From Xylophilus sp. GW821-FHT01B05 (GTDB lineage Bacteria > Pseudomonadota > Gammaproteobacteria > Burkholderiales > Burkholderiaceae_C): a stretch of DNA of 64,000 nt. Position numbers and translations under genes: made by a program. Below, piece after piece: positions 51,342 to 57,642 of the stretch. Every line of letters begins with the position of its first letter. Position 1 is the stretch's first letter. The notes under the pieces were generated by a model. It made no database searches. It saw nothing but the letters and a program-made list of their open reading frames with translations, and had not been told where the DNA came from. The stretch is taken from positions 2,852,001 through 2,916,000 of the forward strand of contig CP152408.1 of assembly GCA_038961845.1 (NCBI GenBank), given 5' to 3'.

Positions 51342-52391
51342 TCAGTGCGTGTGCCCCCAGTACAGCAGTGCGTCACGCCCTTCGACCGAGAGCGAAACCT
51401 CTGCCCCCACAGGCAACAGCACCTTGGTCGGCACGTGGCCAAACGGCAGGCCATCGATCACACGGGCTTTCACTTGCGTGCGCAGCCAGTCGATGACGGT
51501 TTGCAGCTTGAAGCCCTTGTCATGCGGCGTGAGGCTGTAGTCGGTGAATTGGCCAAAGATGATGGCCTTCTGGCGCGCCAGCACACCGGCATGCAGTAGT
51601 TGCGTCAGCATGCGCTCGACTCGGTAGGGCGACTCGTTCACGTCTTCCAGGAACAGGATGCCGCCCTTCGTCTCAGGCAGGTAGGGGGTGCCGACCAGCG
51701 AGGCCAGCATGGCCAGGTTGCCGCCCCAGAGTTGGCCCTTTTTTATATAAAAATCGCCTGTAGCCCTTTTGGCACCTGGGCTTTCAGCTATCAATTTTGA
51801 AATTTCACGTGGTTTGGACATGCGCCAGCCAGCGCCTTCGCCATGGCCGCTCAGCAGGTCGTCGAAGCAGGCTTCCATGATGTCGTCGGGCTCGCCGGCT
51901 ACACCAAAATCCGCGCCCAGTGCCGGCCCGGCCCAGGTCACGGCTCCAGTCTTGGCCAGCAAGGCCGTCTGCAGCGCGACGAAATCGCTCAGGCCCACGA
52001 AGCGCGTGCCACGGCGTGCCGCCTTGGCCAGTGCCTTGTAGTCAATCCCCGGCAGCAAGCGGCTGAGGCCGTACCCCCCACGCGAGATCAGCGCCACATC
52101 CGCACCACTGGCCGCAGCCCGGTGGATGGCCGCCAGGCGGGTGGCGTCGTCGCCAGCAAAGCGCGTGTGGCTGGCCAGCGCGTCAGGGTCTATTTCCACC
52201 TCGTGCCCCAGCGCACGCAGGCGCGCCACGCCACGGCGGAAGGCGGCCTTGTCGCGTACCGCTCCTGACGGGGAATAAATATAGATATGGCGCGGGCCGT
52301 GGTTGTGGCCGCAGTGGGCGTGGTCGTGATGGTGATCGTGTGCAGCAGACAAAGCGATGGCGGCCGGGTGTTGCGGCCGTCTCCAGGTCAA
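51342..52391 (-). CDS. LD-carboxypeptidase (S66 family) with an in-frame repeat insertion
   Basis: This 349-residue protein is an S66 peptidase, the muropeptide LD-carboxypeptidase LdcA fold. Family features are HIYIYSPSGAV, SRGGYGLSRLLPGID, the FVGLSDFVALQTALL segment and LWGGNLAMLASLVGTPYLP. The catalytic Ser (in the SRGGYG region) and later Glu/His are in the expected order. Two things are unusual. A dispersed hairpin repeat (51736-51808) is read in frame between GEGAGWRM and LWGGNL, adding about 22 residues. And the N-terminus is His rich (HDHHHDHAHCGHNHG), which could bind metal. The start is TTG at 52391; the next candidate is TTG at 52352. Confidence 0.88.
   Translation of the reverse strand: MTWRRPQHPAAIALSAAHDHHHDHAHCGHNHGPRHIYIYSPSGAVRDKAAFRRGVARLRALGHEVEIDPDALASHTRFAGDDATRLAAIHRAAASGADVALISRGGYGLSRLLPGIDYKALAKAARRGTRFVGLSDFVALQTALLAKTGAVTWAGPALGADFGVAGEPDDIMEACFDDLLSGHGEGAGWRMSKPREISKLIAESPGAKRATGDFYIKKGQLWGGNLAMLASLVGTPYLPETKGGILFLEDVNESPYRVERMLTQLLHAGVLARQKAIIFGQFTDYSLTPHDKGFKLQTVIDWLRTQVKARVIDGLPFGHVPTKVLLPVGAEVSLSVEGRDALLYWGHTH
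51736..51808. repeat. Dispersed hairpin repeat, copy 7, inside the S66 peptidase gene
   Basis: The repeat reads GCCTGTAGCCC, a loop, then ACCTGGGCTTTCAGCTATC and ATTTTGAAATTT on the plus strand, with a TTTTTTATATAAAAA left flank. It matches the other copies and has no stop codon in the S66 frame, so it is translated as KPREISKLIAESPGAKR-like residues followed by ATGDFYIKKG. Confidence 0.75.
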
Positions 52392-52397
52392 GGTTGG

Positions 52398-53582
52398 TCA
52401 GGGAGCGGCAGGTGCCGAACTTGCGCGAAAGTATTCCACAGCCTGTCGCGCGATTTGCGCAGCGCTGTCATCCAGATTGGCATCAATCCGCAGCACGCGC
52501 ACCGATGCCGGAGGTTGAGCCGCTGCCACGTCTTCCGGCCAGGCAGCAAAGGCGCGCGGGCCGGCACGGTGGCCGCGATCGGGATAAGGCATCTCATCTT
52601 GTGCAGGATCAGGCCTACCGGATGGCAGCAGCAACCAGCCGGCAAAGCGCTCCGGGGCCAGGCGCAGCAGGGCCCGGGCAAGACCGGTATCGGCCGCATC
52701 AGAGACCAGCACCCATGGCTGCACGCCCCAGGCGTCGAGCCATTCGGTCAAGTCCCGCACATGCCAATCCTGGCGATGGAAATCCTCGCGCTTGGGCTTG
52801 TCACTGCGGCCAAAGCCGGCCAGGTCTGGCGCCAGCGCCAGTTGGCCCGTAGCGGCAAAAGCCTCCAGCAAGGGGGCATAGCGCTGGCTCCAGCCGCGAG
52901 CGCCGTGCAGGCACAAGCATGCCAAGGGCGCGGTGCCCTGCCCTCCTGCCTGCAGATAGTGCAGGCGCAGACCGTCACGCTCCCGGTAATGTGACATGAC
53001 CGTCCCGACGGGCAGCGCCTCGAAGCGGCGCTCGGGCGTGCGCAAGGCATCTTCACGCAGAACCGTGGGGCGCGCGGCCTGCTGCGCGTGGCGCCGCTGC
53101 CGGAAGAAGTCCTGCAACAGCGTGCCGCATTCCTCTGCCAGCATGCCGCCCTGCACCTCGGTCTGGTGATTGATGCGAGGCTCGGCAAACAAGTTCAGCA
53201 CCGAACCGGCCGCGCCGGTGCGCGGATCAGGTGCGCCATACACCACGCGCGCCAGCCGTGCGTGCAGCATGGCACCGCTGCACATGGCACAGGGCTCCAG
53301 CGTCACGTAGAGCGTGCAGCCATCCAGGCGATAGTTACCGAAGGCCATGGCTGCCGCGCGCAGGGCAACGATCTCTGCATGGGCCGTGGGGTCGTGCCCC
53401 AGGATGGGCGCATTGCGACCAGTGGCGATGAGCTTGCCATCCCGCACCAGCACCGAACCGACTGGGACCTCGCCGGCCGCTGCTGCCGCGCGGGCCTGGT
53501 CGAGCGCCAGGCGCATCCACACGGCATCGGCCTCCCCCTGCTGGGCGGGAGATGCCAAGGTATCAGGGCTGGTCTGCGGCAT
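52398..53582 (-). CDS. tadA: tRNA-specific adenosine deaminase TadA fused to an alpha/beta-hydrolase-like domain
   Basis: This 394-residue protein begins with a complete TadA domain (residues about 15-165): HAE at 68-70 and PCAMC with Cys98 and Cys101 bind the zinc, and the substrate loop GNYRLDGCTLYVTLE is present. TadA makes inosine at the wobble position of tRNA-Arg(ACG) and is normally essential. Residues about 190-394 are an alpha/beta-hydrolase-like domain (LACLCLHGARGWSQRY, LAPDLAGFGRSDKP) whose nucleophile elbow reads VSDAADTG instead of GxSxG. No catalytic His is obvious, so this part is probably inactive or altered. The start at 53582 (MPQTSPDT) is within the preceding small gene. 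Confidence 0.9.
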   Translation of the reverse strand: MPQTSPDTLASPAQQGEADAVWMRLALDQARAAAAAGEVPVGSVLVRDGKLIATGRNAPILGHDPTAHAEIVALRAAAMAFGNYRLDGCTLYVTLEPCAMCSGAMLHARLARVVYGAPDPRTGAAGSVLNLFAEPRINHQTEVQGGMLAEECGTLLQDFFRQRRHAQQAARPTVLREDALRTPERRFEALPVGTVMSHYRERDGLRLHYLQAGGQGTAPLACLCLHGARGWSQRYAPLLEAFAATGQLALAPDLAGFGRSDKPKREDFHRQDWHVRDLTEWLDAWGVQPWVLVSDAADTGLARALLRLAPERFAGWLLLPSGRPDPAQDEMPYPDRGHRAGPRAFAAWPEDVAAAQPPASVRVLRIDANLDDSAAQIARQAVEYFRASSAPAAP

Positions 53583-53799
53583 CGCGCTGCTTGCGCGCCG
53601 TCTCGGCGGCATCGTCGAGTGCCTTCTGCACCTGCTGGACGGCTTGATCGCGCTGGGTGCGCACGTCGTGCATAGCGTTCGCGGCCGGCATGCCGACTGC
53701 TGATGGTGCGGGTGTGTTGCTGCGCAAAGCGCTCTTGGCCAGCAGGCCGACGATGAGCAGCGCCAGTACCAGGCCCAACAGGCCAAAGGGGCTGCGCAT
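53563..53799 (-). CDS. Small single-pass membrane protein
   Basis: This 78-residue protein begins MRSPFGLLGLVLALLIVGLLAKSAL, one hydrophobic helix, followed by a charged helical tail rich in Gln, Arg and Ala (QRDQAVQQVQKALDDAAETARKQRDAADQP). A GGAG lies 8 bp before the ATG at 53799. It overlaps the tadA start by 20 bp, so the two may be translationally coupled. No family was recognised. The tail could form a coiled coil in the cytoplasm or periplasm. Confidence 0.75.
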   Translation of the reverse strand: MRSPFGLLGLVLALLIVGLLAKSALRSNTPAPSAVGMPAANAMHDVRTQRDQAVQQVQKALDDAAETARKQRDAADQP

Positions 53800-53837
53800 A
53801 TCAGTGTCTCCGGGGTGTACCCGGCCGGCGTGCAGGC

Positions 53838-54533
53838 TCAGGGTTGGTCGTGGATGGAACAGGAAGGCGCATGGTGCGCCGATTCTAGGGGGGCCGGGTT
53901 GCGCACGAAGTGCAGCGCCTGGGCTTGCTCGACCAGCACGCAACGCTTGCCGGTGCGCCGGCAATGATCCTGCACGCGCCAATAGGCGCCATGGCTCACG
54001 CAACCGGTCTGGCAGATAACCAGGTCCGCCGCCAGCAGGCTGGACTCAAGCAAGGCCGCATGACCATCGGCGTCGCTGCCGTCGTGGTGCATGAAATGGC
54101 CGCCGGCCAACTCCACCACGCGCTGCGCCGTCGTCAGATGGCTGGCGTCACGGCCGACGCAAAGCACTGCCTTCTCGCGCAAGTCATCGGGGGGCGGCAA
54201 GGGCGTGGATTGCGGCGCCGTGAGGCTGCGCCCGCCCATCAAGCGCTGAAGACGTTCGCGCAGTGCCTCCACATGGTGGGCCAATGCCCTTCTGCGCGGC
54301 AAGCCCGGGATGGCGGCCTCCAGCGCTGCACGATCCTCGTGCGCAAAGGCCAAGGCGGTATCCCGGCGCACTACCTCGGCACGCAGGCGCATGACCTGGG
54401 CCTCCAGCTTGGCAATAGCGGCCGCCTGCTGCGCCAGCAGCGCGCTGCATCGCGCCTGCGCCTGCCCATGGGCGGCCAGCAGCACCTGGTGCTCATGCAA
54501 CAGGTCGTCATATTCGAGGGACATGCACGTCAT
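53838..54533 (-). CDS. DUF2325 family protein with coiled-coil N-terminus
   Basis: This 231-residue protein starts with about 110 helical residues (LLAAHGQAQARCSALLAQQAAAIAKLEAQVMRL...), probably a coiled coil. The DUF2325 domain follows, with VLCVGRDASHLTTAQRVVELAGGHFMHHDGS, LLAADLVICQTGCVSHGAYWRVQDHCRRTGKRCVLVE. The conserved Cys and His (CVGR, HHD, CVSH, C..TGK) look like metal or iron-sulfur ligands. The start at 54533 has AGGAG 9 bp upstream. A Fur-type box sits 85 bp upstream, so iron control is likely. The function is unknown. Confidence 0.85.
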   Translation of the reverse strand: MTCMSLEYDDLLHEHQVLLAAHGQAQARCSALLAQQAAAIAKLEAQVMRLRAEVVRRDTALAFAHEDRAALEAAIPGLPRRRALAHHVEALRERLQRLMGGRSLTAPQSTPLPPPDDLREKAVLCVGRDASHLTTAQRVVELAGGHFMHHDGSDADGHAALLESSLLAADLVICQTGCVSHGAYWRVQDHCRRTGKRCVLVEQAQALHFVRNPAPLESAHHAPSCSIHDQP

Positions 54534-54617
54534 AGGGAGGCACTCCTTGCTGAATTCCCGCAGGGCCGCCAGGCACCGCATTTGTGCCAGCCCTGCCCAC
54601 TGCATGCCACCAATTCT

Positions 54618-54638
54618 AATTGCGAATCATTTTCAATT
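54618..54638. promoter_or_regulatory. Fur-box-like iron-responsive site
   Basis: The core TTGCGAATCATTTTCAATT resembles the proteobacterial Fur consensus (GATAATGATAATCATTATC) in its AATCATTTTC half. It lies between the DUF2325 start (minus strand) and a plus-strand promoter-like pair at 54620-54649. The 402-bp stretch 54534-54935 has no other gene; it holds this site, a candidate small RNA and the LexA-type box. Confidence 0.5.
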
Positions 54639-54649
54639 GTTGGTATGAT
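54620..54649 (+). promoter_or_regulatory. Promoter-like pair overlapping the Fur box
   Basis: TTGCGA (54620-54625) and TATGAT (54644-54649) are separated by 18 bp. The Fur-type site overlaps the spacer, which would allow Fur to block initiation when iron is plentiful. The expected start is near 54656. Confidence 0.45.
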
Positions 54650-54655
54650 GCGGTC

Positions 54656-54728
54656 ATGGTGTGACAACGCCTCTCCAGTTTCATCGTGGGGCGACTCCGA
54701 GGGATCTTTCCCTCCAAGGGTCGTTTTT
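54656..54728 (+). ncRNA. Candidate Fur-controlled small RNA (about 73 nt)
   Basis: From the promoter above, a transcript would run to a Rho-independent-terminator-like structure: CGAC (54692-54695), inner arms GAGGGA and TCCCTC, GTCG (54720-54723), then TTTTT (54724-54728). The region has no convincing gene: the only longer frame (54661-54900) has poor composition and no ribosome site. Iron-regulated small RNAs of the RyhB type have this arrangement. This is a prediction from sequence only. Confidence 0.4.
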
Positions 54729-54888
54729 GCTAGCCATCGGTGCGCCGACCAGCCATGCTTTTTTTACCCCACGCGCGCAACGACCGGGATGCCTTCCCGC
54801 GCCGGTGACGCAAGCCCCTCCCCCTCTCGGCCAACCACAAGCGGCGCGCTCTTGGGCGCCACCTCATCTTGCGATCTCGCCGCAGGAG

Positions 54889-54904
54889 CTGTATATTTAA
54901 ACAG
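54889..54904 (+). promoter_or_regulatory. LexA-type SOS box (CTGT-N8-ACAG)
   Basis: CTGT, eight A/T bases (ATATTTAA) and ACAG match the proteobacterial LexA operator exactly in the conserved arms. It lies 32 bp upstream of the ATG at 54936, where a promoter would be expected. Confidence 0.65.
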
Positions 54905-54935
54905 TCTCAACACTACAAGCTTAGCGAGCACAAAG

Positions 54936-55244
54936 ATGGAGTCCACCACCGAAATCCTCTACACCGCCTCACTCAACGACTTCCCGGGCCTACCGACTTC
55001 CGAGCGTATGGCGGCAGAGTCGCGCTACTGCCGCACCCTGGAGCAGGCCCTGGGTGGTCAGGAGGGTGTGGCACGGGCCTACGGCGCCTGGTGCACGGCG
55101 GCGGAAAGCGATGGCATAGATATCACGGCCGAAGAAGCCAACCTGGCCGAGCGCTGGGCCAAGGCCGCAGACAAGGCGCGGCAAGCAGGCTTTCGCGACC
55201 TGGGCGATTCGCCAGAGGCCTATTTCGAAGTGCGTCTTGAATAA
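54936..55244 (+). CDS. Conserved-looking 102-residue protein, probably SOS controlled
   Basis: This small acidic-helical protein begins MESTTEILYTASLNDFPG and ends EAYFEVRLE. It is rich in Ala, Glu and Arg (ERMAAESRYCRTLEQALGG, EEANLAERWAKAADKARQAGF) and has no membrane helix. No family was recognised. The start is chosen at 54936 because the frame upstream runs through the opposite-strand DUF2325 gene and its promoter. The LexA-type box 32 bp upstream suggests induction on DNA damage. The terminator at 55271 closes the gene. Confidence 0.7.
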   Translation: MESTTEILYTASLNDFPGLPTSERMAAESRYCRTLEQALGGQEGVARAYGAWCTAAESDGIDITAEEANLAERWAKAADKARQAGFRDLGDSPEAYFEVRLE

Positions 55245-55270
55245 GGCCTGGTCGCGGAATCAGGAAAAAG

Positions 55271-55306
55271 AAAAAGGCCCTGAGCTGCAAGAGCTCAGGG
55301 CCTTTT
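55271..55306. terminator. Bidirectional Rho-independent terminator
   Basis: Arms GGCCCTGAGCT (55276-55286) and AGCTCAGGGCC (55292-55302) around GCAAG form a perfect 11-bp stem. TTTT follows on the plus strand, and an A-rich run precedes it, giving a T-tract on the minus strand. It can end both the 102-residue gene and tRNA-Lys. Confidence 0.85.
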
Positions 55307-55310
55307 GTAT

Positions 55311-55386
55311 TGGTGGGACGTGCGGGGGTCGAACCCACGACAAACGGATTAAAAGTCCGCTGCTCTACCAACTGAGCTAACGTCCC
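55311..55386 (-). tRNA. tRNA-Lys (anticodon TTT), CCA encoded
   Basis: The 76-nt cloverleaf reads on the minus strand from GGGACGT (acceptor) through the D-arm AGCTCAGTTGGTAGAGC. The anticodon stem GCGGA/TCCGT has loop CTTTTAA, followed by the T-arm GTGGGTTCGAACCCCCG-type region and ACGTCCC-A-CCA. The acceptor stem pairs perfectly over 7 bp. The terminator at 55271-55306 follows immediately. Confidence 0.95.
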
Positions 55387-55422
55387 CTGCCACCCAGCAT
55401 CGCTAAGTAGCAAAGCCTACGA

Positions 55423-56256
55423 TTATAGCGTGGCTTGTGGCGCTTTCGGGCTGTTTGTCGAACTCGCGATGCGGTCCAGCACCCACCCCGCTGCCGTGAA
55501 GCCAAAAGTGGCGGTCACGCTCACGACGGAGCCATAGCCATGGCAGTTCAGTGTGCCGTCGCCCTCCAATGCGCAGGAGGCGTCAGGCGCTGCAACCGCC
55601 TCCCGACTGAAGACGCAGGCGATGCCGATGGTCTTGCCATCGCGCGGCGCCCCATGCTGCTTGCGAAGCCGGTAGCGCAGCTGCGCCAGCAAAGGGTCGT
55701 GGGTCGTGCGGGCCAAGTCATCGACATCCACCTTGTGCGCCCAGCGTTTACCGCCGGCCGCTCCGACACTGATGAAGACAGCCCGCCGCCCTTGCCTGCG
55801 CGCCCACTGGGCCATGGCGGTCTTGGCCTTGACCTGGTCGCAAGCGTCAATCACGGCGTCCACCGGTCCGGGTATCACGGCAGGCCAGTTCTCCGCATCG
55901 ACAAATTCCTCCACCACATCGACCTGACAGTCGGGGTGGATCAGCCGGATACGGTCACGCATCGCTAGCACCTTGGCCTGCCCGATGGTGGGCGTCAGCG
56001 CGTGCACTTGGCGATTAATGTTGGACTCCGCCACATGGTCAAGATCCACCAGCACCAGCCGCCCAACGCCGCTGCGCGCAAGCGCCTCTGCCGCCCAGGA
56101 ACCCACACCGCCAATGCCGACGACAACAACCCGCGCGGCCCGCACGCGGGTTGCGCCCTCCACGCCGTACAGGCGCTCCAGACCACCGAAGCGGCGAGCC
56201 GGGTCTGCCTGATCCGGCGCCAGCTCCGGCAGTGTCACCACGGAGCCGGGGAGCAC
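55423..56256 (-). CDS. tcdA: tRNA threonylcarbamoyladenosine dehydratase
   Basis: This 277-residue E1-like protein of the TcdA/CsdL family uses ATP to convert t6A in tRNA to its cyclic form. It has the nucleotide site VVVVGIGGVGSWAAEALARSG, DLDHVAESNINRQ and the IDACDQVKAKTAM segment. Like TcdA proteins, it has a C-terminal tail with a hydrophobic helix. The start is GTG at 56256, 3 bp after the cpoB stop, so the genes are probably co-transcribed. Downstream is the tRNA-Lys gene, itself a carrier of t6A at position 37. Confidence 0.94.
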   Translation of the reverse strand: MLPGSVVTLPELAPDQADPARRFGGLERLYGVEGATRVRAARVVVVGIGGVGSWAAEALARSGVGRLVLVDLDHVAESNINRQVHALTPTIGQAKVLAMRDRIRLIHPDCQVDVVEEFVDAENWPAVIPGPVDAVIDACDQVKAKTAMAQWARRQGRRAVFISVGAAGGKRWAHKVDVDDLARTTHDPLLAQLRYRLRKQHGAPRDGKTIGIACVFSREAVAAPDASCALEGDGTLNCHGYGSVVSVTATFGFTAAGWVLDRIASSTNSPKAPQATL

Positions 56257-56259
56257 TGT

Positions 56260-57057
56260 TCAGCGCAGCCGTGCAAGGCGCTCTTTCGCTGCCGATGCGG
56301 CTTCGGATTGCGGATAGGCCTTGAGCAGGTCTTCCAGCGTCTTGCGCGCGGCCTTGGTGTCCTTCAGCTCGGTCTGGCAGTTGGCAATGGACAAGGCTGC
56401 TTCCGGCGCACGCACATGGTTCGGTGCCTGGCTCAGCAGGCCGCGGAAGTTGGTGATGGCGTCGCGGTAATTGCGGTTGGCGTATTGGGCGTTGCCCAGC
56501 CAGAACAAGGCCGACGGCGTGTAGCCGCTTTGCGGGTAGCGCTTCATGAACTCCGAAAAGCCCGTCTGCGCATCCGTGAAATTGCCCTGCCGGAACGTGG
56601 CCAGGGCCGCATCGAAGTCACGTTGCTCCGCAGGGTTGGCCGTGAACTCCATGCCGTCGACCGTGACCTTGGCCGGCTCGAACTGGCGCAGGCGATCATC
56701 CACCCCCTTGGAGATGTCCTTCTGGCCGCGCTGCAGATCCGCCACGTCGCGTGTGAGCTGCTCGTTCTGACCTCGCATCGTGGCCTGATCCGCACGCAAG
56801 GTTTCGATCTGGCCCTGCAGCGTCAGCAGGCTGCTGCGCAACTGGGCGTTTTCGCTGTTCGAGCGCCGCAGGTCTTCACTCAGCTTGTCGGTCTGGGCCT
56901 TGTTTGCGTCGATGCGCTGGCGAATTTCCAGGATGGCGCGGCGCGCTTCATCGTCGTCGAAGAGGCCCGCCTGCGCGCCGCCCGCGCCCATGAGGGCGCA
57001 GGCGGCGAACACAGCAGCCGCCAGGGGGCGGCAGGTCTTCGCTGGCAAGCGGATCAT
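56260..57057 (-). CDS. cpoB: Cell division coordinator CpoB (YbgF, Tol-Pal associated)
   Basis: This 265-residue periplasmic protein has a signal peptide (LAAAVFAACALMGAGGAQA). A trimeric coiled-coil region follows (IRQRIDANKAQTDKLSEDLRRSNSENAQLRS...), then a C-terminal TPR domain (DFDAALATFRQGNFTDAQTGFSEFMKRYPQSGY, GNAQYANRNYRDAI). CpoB links peptidoglycan synthesis with Tol-driven outer-membrane constriction. It overlaps the pal stop by 4 bp (ATGA). Confidence 0.93.
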   Translation of the reverse strand: MIRLPAKTCRPLAAAVFAACALMGAGGAQAGLFDDDEARRAILEIRQRIDANKAQTDKLSEDLRRSNSENAQLRSSLLTLQGQIETLRADQATMRGQNEQLTRDVADLQRGQKDISKGVDDRLRQFEPAKVTVDGMEFTANPAEQRDFDAALATFRQGNFTDAQTGFSEFMKRYPQSGYTPSALFWLGNAQYANRNYRDAITNFRGLLSQAPNHVRAPEAALSIANCQTELKDTKAARKTLEDLLKAYPQSEAASAAKERLARLR

Positions 57058-57593
57058 TGGCGGTAGGAGATTTCAGCGCGGCGGTTTTGCGCGAATGCGT
57101 CTTCGGTGTTGCCCGGAACGGCAGGCTTTTCCTTGCCGAAGCTCACTGCCTCGACCTGGCTGTCGCCCACGCCCAACAGGCCGAAGGCGCGGCGAACGGC
57201 CTCGGAGCGCTTCTGACCCAGGGCCAGGTTGTATTCGCTGCCACCGCGTGCATCCGTATGGCCTTCGATGACCACCTTGCGCGCCTGGTTGGCACGCAGG
57301 AAGCGGGCGTGGGACTCGATCAGCGACTGGAATTCGGGCTTGATGATGTAGCTGTCGTAGTCGAAGTAGACGATGCGTGCCACGCCCACCGGGCCCGCAG
57401 CGTCTGCCGCCGAGGCGCCCAGGTCCACCGGCGCCACACCGCTCTGGCTGGTGCCGTTTGCACCTGCGCCCGGATTGGTGCCGATGGCGCCCGCGCTGCG
57501 GTCTTCCACCGGAGCTTCGTCGAGCTTGACAGGAGAGCTGCAACCAGCGAGTACCGCCGTGATGGCAAAGGCGAGAGTGATTTGCTTGAACAT
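57054..57593 (-). CDS. pal: Peptidoglycan-associated lipoprotein Pal
   Basis: This 179-residue lipoprotein has a signal peptide with lipobox LAGC (MFKQITLAFAITAVLAGC) and a Pro/Gly/Ala-rich linker. An OmpA-type domain follows, with YFDYDSYIIKPEFQ and IEGHTDARGGSEYNLALGQKRSEAV. Pal anchors the outer membrane to peptidoglycan and partners with TolB. It lies 49 bp downstream of tolB and overlaps cpoB by 4 bp. Confidence 0.96.
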   Translation of the reverse strand: MFKQITLAFAITAVLAGCSSPVKLDEAPVEDRSAGAIGTNPGAGANGTSQSGVAPVDLGASAADAAGPVGVARIVYFDYDSYIIKPEFQSLIESHARFLRANQARKVVIEGHTDARGGSEYNLALGQKRSEAVRRAFGLLGVGDSQVEAVSFGKEKPAVPGNTEDAFAQNRRAEISYRQ

Positions 57594-57642
57594 GGGAAAA
57601 CCTCCGATATGGATATTTGGAATGGAATGGGCGAGAAAAGTG

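Noticed and set aside
54661..54900. 79-residue frame in the region before the SOS gene
   Set aside because: No ribosome site, unnatural composition, overlaps a terminator-like hairpin and ends inside the LexA box.
53910..54935. N-terminal extension of the 102-residue protein
   Set aside because: It would run through the opposite DUF2325 gene, the Fur-type site and the LexA box; it has no ribosome site and odd composition.
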